From positions 1,032,629-1,096,628 of the forward strand of contig KB906767.1 of assembly GCA_000381625.1 (NCBI GenBank): a stretch of 64,000 nt of DNA. The letters are read 5' to 3'. This stretch comes from Bryobacterales bacterium KBS 96 (GTDB lineage Bacteria > Acidobacteriota > Terriglobia > Bryobacterales > Bryobacteraceae). Numbering within the stretch: position 1 is the stretch's first letter; every line of letters begins with the position of its first letter. Shown here piece after piece: positions 1 through 10,070 of the stretch. A model generated the notes under the pieces. The model saw nothing but the letters and a program-made list of their open reading frames with translations. It had not been told where the DNA came from and ran no database searches. The translations under genes and the position numbers were made by a program.

Positions 1-1626
1 ACCGAAGCGCACAAGCAATGCGTCTTCGAGGCTGAGGAAGAAACGAGATGCCCCAGGATCGCCCTGGCGGCCGGCGCGTCCGCGTAATTGATTGTCGATG
101 CGCCTCGCCTCGTGACGAGTCGTTCCGATGACATACAGGCCGCCAAGCTCAACTGCCTGCTGGCGATCTTTCGGCGGATTGCCGCCCAGCAGAATATCGG
201 TTCCCCGCCCTGCCATATTGGTCGAGATTGTGACTGCCCCGAGCGCGCCCGCCTGGGCGACGATCTCCGCTTCCGCTTCGTCGTTTCTCGCGTTCAACAC
301 CGAGTGCGGCACACCGGCAAGCTGCAAAAGACGGCTCAATGATTCCGAATCCTCCACGCTGGCGGTTCCCACCAAAATGGGGCGGCCCGTTTCGTGAACC
401 TTTCGAACTTCTTCCACGACTGCCCGATTCCGCGCGCGCTTATCCGCATACAGGATGTCCGGCAGGTCCTGGCGAATAACCGGACGATTTGTCGGGATCA
501 CGGTCACAGGTAAGTTATAGACTTTCCGGAACTCCTCCTTTTGCGTTGCAGCAGTACCGGTCATACCGCAGATCCGCTCGTACATACCGGCCAGGCTCTG
601 CACCGTTATGGAACCAAGAATGCGCCCTTGCGCCTTCAGCGCGACGCGTTCCTTTGCTTCGAGAGCGGATTGGAGGCCGGCGGGCCAGCGGCGATCCTGA
701 GCGATGCGGCCTTTGAATTCGTCCACCAGTTCGACAGAGCCGTTTTTGACCACATAATCGATATTGCGCCTCAGCAGAGCATGCGCATGCAGCGCATCCT
801 GCACTGCGGTCAAGATGCGAAGATTGCCTTCATCGAACAGACTCCCGCAGCCAAGCGCTCGTTCCACTCGGTTGATCCCGGAATCGGTCAACTGTACGTT
901 TCTGGCGAAGTCGTCAGGAAAGTAGTCGGCGTAGCGCCGCAGGCCCAGAATTACCGAATCGATGCGGTACGCAAGCGCCGGGTCATCCGATACGCCGCCC
1001 GCAATCACGAGCGGAATACGCGCCTCATCGATCAGAATTGAATCCGCTTCGTCGATGACGGCGAACGCAAACGGCCGCTGGACCAGTTCACCTGGACTCC
1101 GAACCAGCCCGTCACGAAGGTAGTCGAAGCCCACTTCATTCGCAGTCGCATACGTTACATCGCACAGGTAGGCGGCGCGGCGCTTCTCGGCGGGCATGTT
1201 CTGTGAGAGATCGGCGACCGATAGCCCGAACCAACGGTAGATCTCGCTCATCCACATGGCATCGCGCCGGGCAAGATAGTCATTCGCGGTCAGCACATGC
1301 ACTCCGCGACGATGAAGGGCGTACCAGATTACTGCGGGAACGGCGGCGAGCGTCTTGCCTTCACCTGTCTGCATTTCGGCGATGTGGCCGCGCTGCAATG
1401 CAAGCGCGCCTAAAATCTGCACGTCAAACATGCGTAAGCCGAGCACACGCTCCGCAATCACCGCAGCCAGAGCAAACACTTCAATGACCTCGGGATTGCC
1501 GTCGATAGCAGCCGCGGCGATTTTGAGCTGATCGTCGGAACGTAGGGACAATTCTTCGCACCGGCGCACGATGCCCGGCAACTCGGACTCGGGTTCACGA
1601 TTGATGAAGCCAAGAAATCGCTTCAT
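1..1626 (-). CDS. secA: SecA preprotein translocase ATPase, N-terminal part (cut by window edge)
   Basis: SecA is the cytosolic motor that pushes unfolded preproteins through SecYEG. I translated the reverse strand from the ATG at 1626; 542 residues are visible and the frame is still open at base 1. Seen: Walker A TGEGKT at about residues 87-92, the HVLTANDYLARRDA motif, a DEAD-type box DEADSILIDEA, the preprotein cross-linking region, VDEFKGR with RRWPAGLQSALEAKE, the motif III stretch CGMTGTA, and in the second helicase lobe STNMAGRGTD and QLRGRAGRQGDPG. The C-terminal scaffold, wing and any zinc tail lie outside the window. The N-terminus is some 15 residues shorter than in E. coli SecA, and several near-invariant positions differ (DEAD instead of the common DEVD, ARIPL instead of ARTPL), so this may be a second, divergent SecA rather than the main one. 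Product certain; paralogue status inferred. Confidence 0.93.
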   Translation of the reverse strand, partial: MKRFLGFINREPESELPGIVRRCEELSLRSDDQLKIAAAAIDGNPEVIEVFALAAVIAERVLGLRMFDVQILGALALQRGHIAEMQTGEGKTLAAVPAVIWYALHRRGVHVLTANDYLARRDAMWMSEIYRWFGLSVADLSQNMPAEKRRAAYLCDVTYATANEVGFDYLRDGLVRSPGELVQRPFAFAVIDEADSILIDEARIPLVIAGGVSDDPALAYRIDSVILGLRRYADYFPDDFARNVQLTDSGINRVERALGCGSLFDEGNLRILTAVQDALHAHALLRRNIDYVVKNGSVELVDEFKGRIAQDRRWPAGLQSALEAKERVALKAQGRILGSITVQSLAGMYERICGMTGTAATQKEEFRKVYNLPVTVIPTNRPVIRQDLPDILYADKRARNRAVVEEVRKVHETGRPILVGTASVEDSESLSRLLQLAGVPHSVLNARNDEAEAEIVAQAGALGAVTISTNMAGRGTDILLGGNPPKDRQQAVELGGLYVIGTTRHEARRIDNQLRGRAGRQGDPGASRFFLSLEDALLVRFG

Positions 1627-1698
1627 CCTGGCTAACCACACTGGCCCTCTCCCTTGTTTATCCGTCAACCCAGGATCGCTCAGTGAAGGCGCTCAAAA

Positions 1699-1718
1699 AG
1701 CGCGGAGTGTACCGCGCT
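1699..1718. other. GC-rich hairpin between secA and the divergent operon
   Basis: AGCGCGG and CCGCGCT form a perfect 7-bp stem around a 6-base loop. It lies in the 287-base gap between two divergent genes, so it is not an obvious terminator; it could sit in the secA leader or be a short repeat. No clear promoter pair was found in this gap. Confidence 0.3.
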
Positions 1719-1913
1719 GCGGTGCGCGTTTATCCGAACCCACTTCATTGACAATACTCATAGCGGTGTCTTGCAGTGGATGTGGTGAGATGAAACGGTG
1801 TCCCTCAGCATACGTTCCACCGGTCATCTGAGTCGCCTAACTAACAAGCGAACGCCTGGCGGCTCGTCGCGGATTGCGTGCTATTCTGAAGCCCAAGCGC
1901 ACCCGATCCCGCC

Positions 1914-2729
1914 ATGCGTTTCCGCAACGTAGTCCTCGCGGCCCTTCCGACAGTTCTGCTGTTCTTCTTCGCACTGCATGCCTCAGTCAAATCCCAGCAG
2001 CAGGAGCAGGCGCCGCGACCCTTCCGCGAATATCCCGGCGTCGAATACGAAAATTTTCCCATTCCGCCAGATGCCGGCCGGCAGGCGGAATGGGTGTTCG
2101 CGCGCTTCATGTATCGCGGCATCCGGTATAAGAACTGGACCATCGACTATCCGCGGTCGGATCGCCACTTCGCTGAGGCCGTGCGGAGATTGACCCGTGT
2201 TGACGCTCGTTCCGTGGAACAACCCGTGGCAGCCGAAGATGGCGACGATATCTACAACTGGCCGTGGCTTTATGCGGTTGAGGTGGGCCACTGGGATTTA
2301 ACGGACCTTGAAGCGGCTAAATTGCGTGATTATCTGCTCCGGGGCGGCTTTTTCATGTGCGATGACTTTCACGGCTCCTGGGAATGGGAGGTGTTCACGG
2401 CCAGCATGAAGCGCGTTTTTCCCGATCGTCCCATTGTCGATATCCCGGATAACGATCCTATCTTTCACACCGTCTATGACCTAGACGACCGGTACCAGGT
2501 GCCGGGAGCGCAGTACCTCTACACAGGCAGAACGTATGAGAAAGATGGATATGAAGCGCGCTGGCGGGGAATTTACGACGACAAGGGCCGCCTCATGGTG
2601 GCGATTTGCCACAACATGGACCTGGGCGATTCGTGGGAGCACGCCGATGAACCGGAATACCCGGAGAAATACTCGGCGCTTGGATTTCGAATTGGAGTGA
2701 ATTACCTCGTTTACGCAATGACTCACTGA
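1914..2729 (+). CDS. DUF4159-type exported protein, first gene of the MoxR/vWA operon
   Basis: A 271-residue protein with an N-terminal hydrophobic segment (residues 5-25) that fits a signal peptide or anchor. The body carries the DUF4159 signature: FARFMYRG then NW.IDYPRSDRHF near residue 80, the WPWLYAVEVGHWDLTD block, and a flavodoxin-like or amidotransferase-like core with LRDYLLRGGFFMCDDFHG. The C-terminus has SWEHADEPEYPEKYS and FRIGVNYLVYAMTH. DUF4159 domains usually sit at the end of BatA-type membrane proteins or beside MoxR/DUF58 genes; here the domain is a separate protein at the head of such an operon, 18 bases before the next gene. Biochemical role unknown. Family assignment is from remembered sequence character and was not searched. 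Confidence 0.8.
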   Translation: MRFRNVVLAALPTVLLFFFALHASVKSQQQEQAPRPFREYPGVEYENFPIPPDAGRQAEWVFARFMYRGIRYKNWTIDYPRSDRHFAEAVRRLTRVDARSVEQPVAAEDGDDIYNWPWLYAVEVGHWDLTDLEAAKLRDYLLRGGFFMCDDFHGSWEWEVFTASMKRVFPDRPIVDIPDNDPIFHTVYDLDDRYQVPGAQYLYTGRTYEKDGYEARWRGIYDDKGRLMVAICHNMDLGDSWEHADEPEYPEKYSALGFRIGVNYLVYAMTH

Positions 2730-2747
2730 CCTCCTGATAGGGCCGCG

Positions 2748-5006
2748 ATGTTTGAGCTTCTTTTCAAATACCCGCCTGATGTTTTCACCCGGGGCGCCTT
2801 TATGCTGCTGGGCTCCTGGCCGGTGTGGGTGCTCACCGCGCTGATCGTGGCGGCTGCGATTGGACTTGGTTGGCTGCTCTGGAGCCGTCGCCCCGGCCGG
2901 CCCGGGGCCTTACAGTTGGGACGCGCGTCGATCCTTTGGCTCCTCCAAACGGCCCTGGTCGCCTTACTGCTGTTGCTCCTATGGCAGCCGGCCATGAGCG
3001 TCTCCACACTGAAGCCCCAACAAAACGTGGTGGCGGTGGTGATCGACGACAGCAGCAGTATGGCCGTGGCCGATGCGAACGGCACTCGGAAGGACGCAGC
3101 GATTGCGTTATTGCGCGGCGGATTACTCGATTCTCTGCAAAAACGCTTCGTGGTGCGGCTTTACCGTGCGGGCGCGGAAGCCACCCGCATCGACAAACTC
3201 GACCAATTGACGGCCCGGCAGCCGGCGACGCATCTCGGGGAGAGCTTGAAAACGGTGGCCGCGGATTCCGCTACTCTACCGATCGGCGCGCTCATTCTAT
3301 TGAGCGATGGCGCGGACAATACCGGGGGCATCGACCGCGGCACGGTCGCGCAGCTGCGTGAGCACCGCCTCCCCGTGAACACCATCGGTTTCGGCCGGGA
3401 ACAGATGGACAAAGACATCGAGCTAGCTAACGCGGATCTGCCTGTAAGGACACTAGCTAACTCACGGATGGAAGCCCTGGTGACCATACGACAGCACGGC
3501 TTCGGCGGCAGCCACACGCGAATTACGGTGCGCGATGCCGGCAAAACGCTTGCCTCCCGCGACGTTGTGCTTCGGGACGCGCCGTCACAAACTGAAACGG
3601 TTCTGCTGGACGCTGGACACGAGGGGGTGCGCGATCTGCGGATCAGCATTGACACACTGAAAGGCGAAGAGAGTTCCGCGAATAACCAGGTTACGCGCGT
3701 GCTCTACGTCGATCCGGGTCCACGCCGGGTTTTATACGTGGAAGGCGAGCCCCGGTGGGAATTCAAATTCATTCGGAGAGCCGTGGAGGATGACAAGCAA
3801 CTGCAGCTTGTGTCCATGCTGCGGACAACACAAAATAAGATCTACCGGCAGGGCGTATCGAGTCCGGAAGAGTTGCAGGATGGGTTCCCCACAAAACCCG
3901 AGGACCTTTTTGCTTATCAAGGGCTGATTCTCGGCAGCGTGGAGGCAGCTTACTTTTCTCCCGCGCAACAAGAAATGATCCGGCAGTTCGTCGACCGGCG
4001 CGGAGGCGGCTTGCTCTTTCTCGGCGGGCGAGCTTCGCTCGCCGACGGCGGTTACAAGCAAGAGCCATTTGACGATCTGCTTCCGGTCATTCTGCCGTCC
4101 AGCAAAAGCACTTTCGTCCGCAATATGGTGGAGGCGGATCTCACCGCGTCCGGCAAGGACAGCCTGATTTGCCGCATTGAAGAAGACCCGGACGCCAACG
4201 CGGACCGGTGGAGCCGGTTTCCTCTGTTGGCCAATTATCAGGATGCGGGCAACGTGAAACCGGGCGCCGTTGAACTGGCGCAAATGGACGTACCCGGCCA
4301 CGGCAAACTGCCACTGCTGGTTACGCAAAATTATGGCCGGGGCAGAACCGCTGTGTTTGCGACGGGCGGAAGCTGGCGATGGAAGATGCAGCAGCCCGTG
4401 GGCGACACAAGCCAGCAGACGGTCTGGCGCCAGATGATCCGGTGGCTCTCGGCCGACACCCCAGCCCAGGTTGTGGCGTCTGTGTCGCAGCGGCTCTTGG
4501 AAGATGACGGCCATCTGCAGTTGCGCGCGGATGTCCGCGATGCGAATTATCTGCCGGCGTGCAACGTCGATGTTGAAGCGCGCATTGTCGCTCCGGATGG
4601 CTCTATTGAGACCGTGCCGTTGAAAGCCGACAATCAGCATTCCGGCATGTATTTGGCGGATTGGAATGCGCCGAAAGATGGCTCGTACATCGCCGAAATT
4701 ACGGCGACACGCCCCGATCAGAACCTCGGCAGAGACGTAATTACGTTTCGGCGCGAAGATGGAATTGCGGAAAACTTCGGGCGCACACAGAATCGCGAAC
4801 TTCTGGAGAAACTCGCGCAAGCAACTGGTGGAACTTACTACAAGCCGAGTGCTGCACGCCGCCTGGGAAACGACATTTCGTATTCCGAAGCGGGCATTAG
4901 CATGCGGGAAACGAAAGATCTCTGGAACATGCCCGTCGTGTTTCTGGCCATACTGCTTCTACGCGCCGCTGAATGGCTGTTGCGGCGCAAGTGGGGTTTC
5001 GTATGA
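2748..5006 (+). CDS. Membrane-anchored von Willebrand A / GATase-1-like protein
   Basis: 752 residues. Two transmembrane helices lie near the N-terminus (about 25-45 and 58-80) and one near the C-terminus (about 725-745), so the large middle part is probably outside the cytoplasmic membrane face of the anchors. A vWA domain begins at VVAVVID with a complete metal-ion site D100-x-S102-x-S104 and a later LLSDGADNTGG. It is followed by Ig-like strands and a glutamine-amidotransferase-like Rossmann fold (RRVLYVEGEPRWEFKF, then GLILGSV and GGGLLFLGG). Same architecture as the large membrane proteins of MoxR/BatA operons. The stop codon overlaps the next start by four bases (ATGA at 5003-5006). The alternative upstream ATG for the next gene is inside this gene and is less likely. 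Confidence 0.85.
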   Translation: MFELLFKYPPDVFTRGAFMLLGSWPVWVLTALIVAAAIGLGWLLWSRRPGRPGALQLGRASILWLLQTALVALLLLLLWQPAMSVSTLKPQQNVVAVVIDDSSSMAVADANGTRKDAAIALLRGGLLDSLQKRFVVRLYRAGAEATRIDKLDQLTARQPATHLGESLKTVAADSATLPIGALILLSDGADNTGGIDRGTVAQLREHRLPVNTIGFGREQMDKDIELANADLPVRTLANSRMEALVTIRQHGFGGSHTRITVRDAGKTLASRDVVLRDAPSQTETVLLDAGHEGVRDLRISIDTLKGEESSANNQVTRVLYVDPGPRRVLYVEGEPRWEFKFIRRAVEDDKQLQLVSMLRTTQNKIYRQGVSSPEELQDGFPTKPEDLFAYQGLILGSVEAAYFSPAQQEMIRQFVDRRGGGLLFLGGRASLADGGYKQEPFDDLLPVILPSSKSTFVRNMVEADLTASGKDSLICRIEEDPDANADRWSRFPLLANYQDAGNVKPGAVELAQMDVPGHGKLPLLVTQNYGRGRTAVFATGGSWRWKMQQPVGDTSQQTVWRQMIRWLSADTPAQVVASVSQRLLEDDGHLQLRADVRDANYLPACNVDVEARIVAPDGSIETVPLKADNQHSGMYLADWNAPKDGSYIAEITATRPDQNLGRDVITFRREDGIAENFGRTQNRELLEKLAQATGGTYYKPSAARRLGNDISYSEAGISMRETKDLWNMPVVFLAILLLRAAEWLLRRKWGFV

Positions 5007-5938
5007 GACCGCTGGCGCTATCGGTTCTTTATCTGTTTGCCGCCATGGGGCTGCATGCTGCAACGTTCTATATCACCGCGGCGGGACTGGGCGGCGAGCC
5101 GGATTACGATAAACGGTTCCAAATGTGGTCTGCGGATATCGACAAGACCTTGCGAAGCACGGAGCCTGGCGCGAACGTGACAACTCTGTCCGGCGCGGAA
5201 GCGACACGAGCGAAATTGGAGGCGGCTCTCGCGGACGTGGCCAAGCAGGCGAGACCGGAAGACGCGTTCGTGCTGATGCTGATCGGCCACGGCACGTTCG
5301 ACGGCGAAGAATATAAATTCAACATTCCGGGTCCGGATATCAGCGCCACCCAACTTGCGAACTGCCTGCGGGGAATTCGCGCGGAGCGGCAACTTGTTGT
5401 GGACATGAGCAGCGCTAGCGGAGCGGCTCAACAGGCGCTTGCCCAGAAAAATCGGATCGTGATTACCGCAACGCAATCGGGCAATGAACGAAACGCCACT
5501 CTTTTTGCCCGATTCTGGATTCAGGCCCTGCACGATCCGGGCGCGGATGCAGATAAGAGCGGCGGCGTGAGCGCGCTAGAAGCATTCCGGTACGCTTCAC
5601 AGAAGACGGCCGAATTTTACGAAACAGAGAAGAGGATTGCGACCGAGCATGCGGTGCTCGACGACACGGCACAAGGGAAAGGCGTCCGGAACCCATCTCC
5701 CGAGAATGGCGAAGGCATGCTGGCAGCCAGTTTCCCGCTGCTGCCGCTCGGAGCAGAAACAACCACCCAAGCAAACACGCCTGCGAAGCGCAAACTGCTG
5801 GCGCGCAAAGAGCAACTGGAATCCGCAATCGATCGCCTGAAATACCAGAAGTCGGCGATTCCGGAAGACGAATATAAGAAGCAGATTGGAGCATTGCTGC
5901 TTGAATTGGCGCGCACGCAAGCGGAGTTGGATAGATGA
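5003..5938 (+). CDS. Secreted C13/caspase-like protein lacking the catalytic cysteine
   Basis: 311 residues from the ATG at 5003, chosen because it gives a clean signal peptide (MRPLALSVLYLFAAMGLHAA) and the ATGA overlap typical of this operon; an in-frame ATG 30 bases upstream would bury the signal. The fold looks like caspase/legumain (clan CD): a hydrophobic strand FVLMLIGHG with His96, and a second strand LVVDMSSASG where the catalytic cysteine is expected. There the residues are Ser136-Ser137, so no cysteine nucleophile is present. The downstream RIVITATQSG, FARFWIQAL and DADKSGGVSALEAFRYA segments also match that family. A C-terminal coiled-coil-like tail (about 270-311) follows. It is either an inactive protein-binding relative or uses serine; I favour inactive. 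Confidence 0.75.
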   Translation: MRPLALSVLYLFAAMGLHAATFYITAAGLGGEPDYDKRFQMWSADIDKTLRSTEPGANVTTLSGAEATRAKLEAALADVAKQARPEDAFVLMLIGHGTFDGEEYKFNIPGPDISATQLANCLRGIRAERQLVVDMSSASGAAQQALAQKNRIVITATQSGNERNATLFARFWIQALHDPGADADKSGGVSALEAFRYASQKTAEFYETEKRIATEHAVLDDTAQGKGVRNPSPENGEGMLAASFPLLPLGAETTTQANTPAKRKLLARKEQLESAIDRLKYQKSAIPEDEYKKQIGALLLELARTQAELDR

Positions 5939-8118
5939 ATCAAACTTCCATGCTAGTCGCGACCGGTCTGCTCGCATCACTGGCGTCGTTCGCACAGACG
6001 CCGGACGACTGCCAGGCGTTCCGGCATCATGGCAAGCAGGATCAGGCGCGCCAATGTTTCACGGGGCTGTCGCGTAGCACAAATCCGGCCATTGCAGCGG
6101 AAGGCTATTGGGGCCTCGACGATTATCAGCAGGCGAACACGCTCTTTCGCACGGCGGCCGGCCGTGACAAGGCCTCGGCGGCGATCCGCGTGCGATGGGG
6201 CATGCTGTTTCTAGAGCGATTCAATCCGCAGGAAGCGGCGAACCTGTTCCAGGAGGCGCTGCTGATTGATCGGAACAACGCGGACGCTTATCTTGGACTG
6301 GCAAAGACAGCGGCAGAAGGTTTCGAGAACAAGGCGGAAGAATTCGCGAAGAAAGCTATCCAGTTGAATCCGAAGCTGGTCGCGGCGCAGGAGTTTCTCG
6401 CTTATCTGGCTTTAGAAGACAACAATGTGCCGCGGGCCTCTGAGCAGGCTGAAAAAGCGCTGCAAATTTCGCCGGAGGCGCTCGACGCCCTATCCGTCCT
6501 TGCCACGATCGATTGGATGGCGGACAAGACAAACTCGCCATGGGCGGACCGTATCTGGAAAATCAATCCATCTTACGGCCAGGCCTATTCGACCGCCGGA
6601 CATTTCTTCGTCATCAATCGCCGCTATCGCGAGGGAATCCAGTTCTATCGCAAGGCGCTTCAATTGGAGCCGAATCTATGGGAAGCACGGTCGCAGTTGG
6701 GAGCGAACCTCATGCGGCTCGGCGATTACACCGCAGCCCGGCAGGAATTGGAGAAGGCATATGCCGCCGGCTATCGCAACGCCCAGACGGTCAACTCGTT
6801 ACGACTGCTCGACAGCTACAAGAACTACGAGACTTTTCGCAGCGGTGATGCAGTTTTGCGCCTTCAAAAGAAAGAATCGGCTCTGTTGAAACTGTATTTC
6901 CAACCGGAACTGGAGCGGGATATCGCCTACTACGAACGCAAGTACCAGATGAAACTAAAAGAGCCTGTGCAACTCGAGGTCTATCCGGATCACGAGGACT
7001 TCGCCGTGCGCACGATGGGGCTACCCGGCTTAGGCGCGCTCGGCGCAACGTTCGATACGGTGGTCGCCATGGACAGCCCGTCCGCGAGACCTCCGGGCGA
7101 GTTTCACTGGGCCACTACGCTACGGCACGAGATGAGCCACGTATTTGTACTCACGGCGACGGACGATCGCGTGCCACGGTGGTTTGCCGAAGGGCTTGCC
7201 GTACACGAAGAGACGGTGGCCTCACCCGATTGGGGCGACCGCATGACGCCGGACGTGATCGCGGCGCTGCAGCAGAAGAAACTGCTGCCGCTGCTCGATC
7301 TCGATAAAGGATTCGTACGCCCGAGTTATCCCGACCAGGTCGTGGTGTCGTACTTTGAAGCAGGCAAGATCTGCGATTACATTTCGCACAAATGGGGCGA
7401 TGCCGCGCTGCTCGGCATGATTCATTCGTTCGCAAACCATAAGAACACGACGGAAGCGATTCAAGAGAATTTGCACCTGCAACCGGCGGCGTTCGACCAG
7501 ATGTTTTTAACGTGGATCGACGGCCAGACAAAGAATACGGTTCAGCATTTTGACGAATGGAAGAAGCGCGCAAAGGGTCTTCCGGCGCTGGCGAAGCAGC
7601 AACGGTATGACGATGTGATTCGCGAAGGCACGGCGATTCGCGACTGGTATCCGGACTACGTCGAGGAAAACAGCGTGTACGAAATGTTGGCCGATGCCTA
7701 TCTCGCGAAGGGCGATAAGAAGGACGCCATTTCGCAATTGGAACGCTACCGTGATATTGGCGGCCGAAATCCGGCCACTCTCAAGAAACTGGCGCAAGCC
7801 GAGCAGCAGGCCGGCAACGCCGTGGCCGCCATCGATACGCTCAGCCGGCTCAACTATATCTATCCGGAAGACGGGGACTTACATAAACGATTGGGAGACT
7901 TACTGATCGCCGCCGGCAAAACGGACACCTCCATTCGTGAATACAAAGCCGTGCTCGCCTGGCAGCCCGTGGATCCGGCAAATTCTCACTACGAACTCGC
8001 GCGGGCATTGAACACCGCGCACAGGGCCGGCGAAGCGCGCGACGAAGTATTGCAGGCGCTCGAACTAGCCCCCAATTACAAACCTGCACAGCAGCTTCTT
8101 TTACAACTTACAAAATAG
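5935..8118 (+). CDS. Secreted TPR protein with gluzincin (peptidase MA-like) domain
   Basis: 727 residues with a signal peptide (about 1-20, cleavage near SFA-QTP). Residues 30-310 are TPR-like helical repeats (for example EAANLFQEALLIDRNNADAY). A zinc-metallopeptidase domain follows with H398-E-x-x-H402 and the distal Glu419 in RWFAEGLAVHEE, the gluzincin pattern. More TPR-like repeats fill residues 530-725. TPR-flanked MA-type peptidases are common in this phylum and are presumed to act in the periplasm; the substrate is unknown. Start overlaps the upstream stop (ATGA, 5935-5938). Its active site is intact, in contrast to the upstream caspase-like protein. Confidence 0.85.
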   Translation: MNQTSMLVATGLLASLASFAQTPDDCQAFRHHGKQDQARQCFTGLSRSTNPAIAAEGYWGLDDYQQANTLFRTAAGRDKASAAIRVRWGMLFLERFNPQEAANLFQEALLIDRNNADAYLGLAKTAAEGFENKAEEFAKKAIQLNPKLVAAQEFLAYLALEDNNVPRASEQAEKALQISPEALDALSVLATIDWMADKTNSPWADRIWKINPSYGQAYSTAGHFFVINRRYREGIQFYRKALQLEPNLWEARSQLGANLMRLGDYTAARQELEKAYAAGYRNAQTVNSLRLLDSYKNYETFRSGDAVLRLQKKESALLKLYFQPELERDIAYYERKYQMKLKEPVQLEVYPDHEDFAVRTMGLPGLGALGATFDTVVAMDSPSARPPGEFHWATTLRHEMSHVFVLTATDDRVPRWFAEGLAVHEETVASPDWGDRMTPDVIAALQQKKLLPLLDLDKGFVRPSYPDQVVVSYFEAGKICDYISHKWGDAALLGMIHSFANHKNTTEAIQENLHLQPAAFDQMFLTWIDGQTKNTVQHFDEWKKRAKGLPALAKQQRYDDVIREGTAIRDWYPDYVEENSVYEMLADAYLAKGDKKDAISQLERYRDIGGRNPATLKKLAQAEQQAGNAVAAIDTLSRLNYIYPEDGDLHKRLGDLLIAAGKTDTSIREYKAVLAWQPVDPANSHYELARALNTAHRAGEARDEVLQALELAPNYKPAQQLLLQLTK

Positions 8119-8129
8119 GCGAATATTTC

Positions 8130-9155
<1,026 letters not shown>

Positions 9156-9167
9156 CGAGAGCCGCCT

Positions 9168-10070
9168 ATGCCTGCCGCTTCGCCCACAAGGTTCCTCGAT
9201 CCGCAGATCCTTTCCGCATTATCCGGACTGGATCTGGTGGCGAAAACTGTGGTCGATGGATTTATTGCGGGCCTGCATCGCTCGCCCGATTTCGGCTTCA
9301 GCCAGGAATTCGCGGAATATCGCGCTTACTCGCCCGGCGACGATTTGCGACATGTCGATTGGAACGTGTTCGCACGGACCGAACGAGCCTATTTGAAGCG
9401 CTACCGCGGCGAAACGAATTCTCTGCTAACCGTATTACTCGATGCCAGCGCGAGCATGGGGTTCAGCTCAGGGGCGTCCGTCACTAAGTTCGATTATGCC
9501 CGCTATCTTGCGGCTTCTCTGCTCTACATGGCGCACCTGCAGCGAGACGCGGCGGGATTGATTGTATTTCATGATGAGGTCGCGAACTACATTCGGCCTT
9601 CATCGCGGCAGGGCCAAATGGCGCGGCTTTTACATGCAGTCGATCAGGCGTCACTCGGCAAGCGAACGGATTTCGCGAAACCGTTCTTTCATTGCCAGGC
9701 TTTCCTGCGGCGCCGCGGCATTGTCGCTGCAATTTCGGATTTCTTCGAGCAGCCCGATGCAATTGTGAAGACGGTGGAACCGCTGCGCTTCGGCGGCAAC
9801 GAAGTGATTCTGTTCCACGTGCTCGATCCGGCGGAAGTATCGCCGAACCTGCCCGACTCTACGGTTCTGGTGGACATGGAGACAGGCGATGCGCTCGAGA
9901 CATCCCCGGAATACGCGAGGAGCGAATACAGTGTTCGGATACAGTCGCACATTCATAACCTGCGGGAGAAAGCCACGTCCGCGGGAATGGATTACGTCCT
10001 ATTGAGGACAGATGAACCTCTGGAACTGGGTTTGCGCCAGTATTTCACGGTGCGGGAAGGAAGGATGTAA
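9168..10070 (+). CDS. DUF58 protein (vWA-like MoxR partner)
   Basis: 300 residues. The DUF58 signature is clear: FSQEFAEYRAYSPGDDLRHVDW followed by FARTERAYLKRYRGE at 43-82, then a degenerate vWA fold with the metal site D92-x-S94-x-S96 in LLDASASMGF. No signal peptide or transmembrane helix is apparent, so it should be cytosolic. DUF58 genes follow moxR in nearly every such operon. The next gene's ATG follows the stop codon with no gap. Confidence 0.95.
   Translation: MPAASPTRFLDPQILSALSGLDLVAKTVVDGFIAGLHRSPDFGFSQEFAEYRAYSPGDDLRHVDWNVFARTERAYLKRYRGETNSLLTVLLDASASMGFSSGASVTKFDYARYLAASLLYMAHLQRDAAGLIVFHDEVANYIRPSSRQGQMARLLHAVDQASLGKRTDFAKPFFHCQAFLRRRGIVAAISDFFEQPDAIVKTVEPLRFGGNEVILFHVLDPAEVSPNLPDSTVLVDMETGDALETSPEYARSEYSVRIQSHIHNLREKATSAGMDYVLLRTDEPLELGLRQYFTVREGRM

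Noticed and set aside
541-1041. Forward frames opposite secA
   Set aside because: The reverse strand encodes a clear SecA through the whole stretch.
3732-4820. A 362-residue reverse frame inside the vWA/GATase gene
   Set aside because: Fully inside a well-supported forward gene and without domain character.
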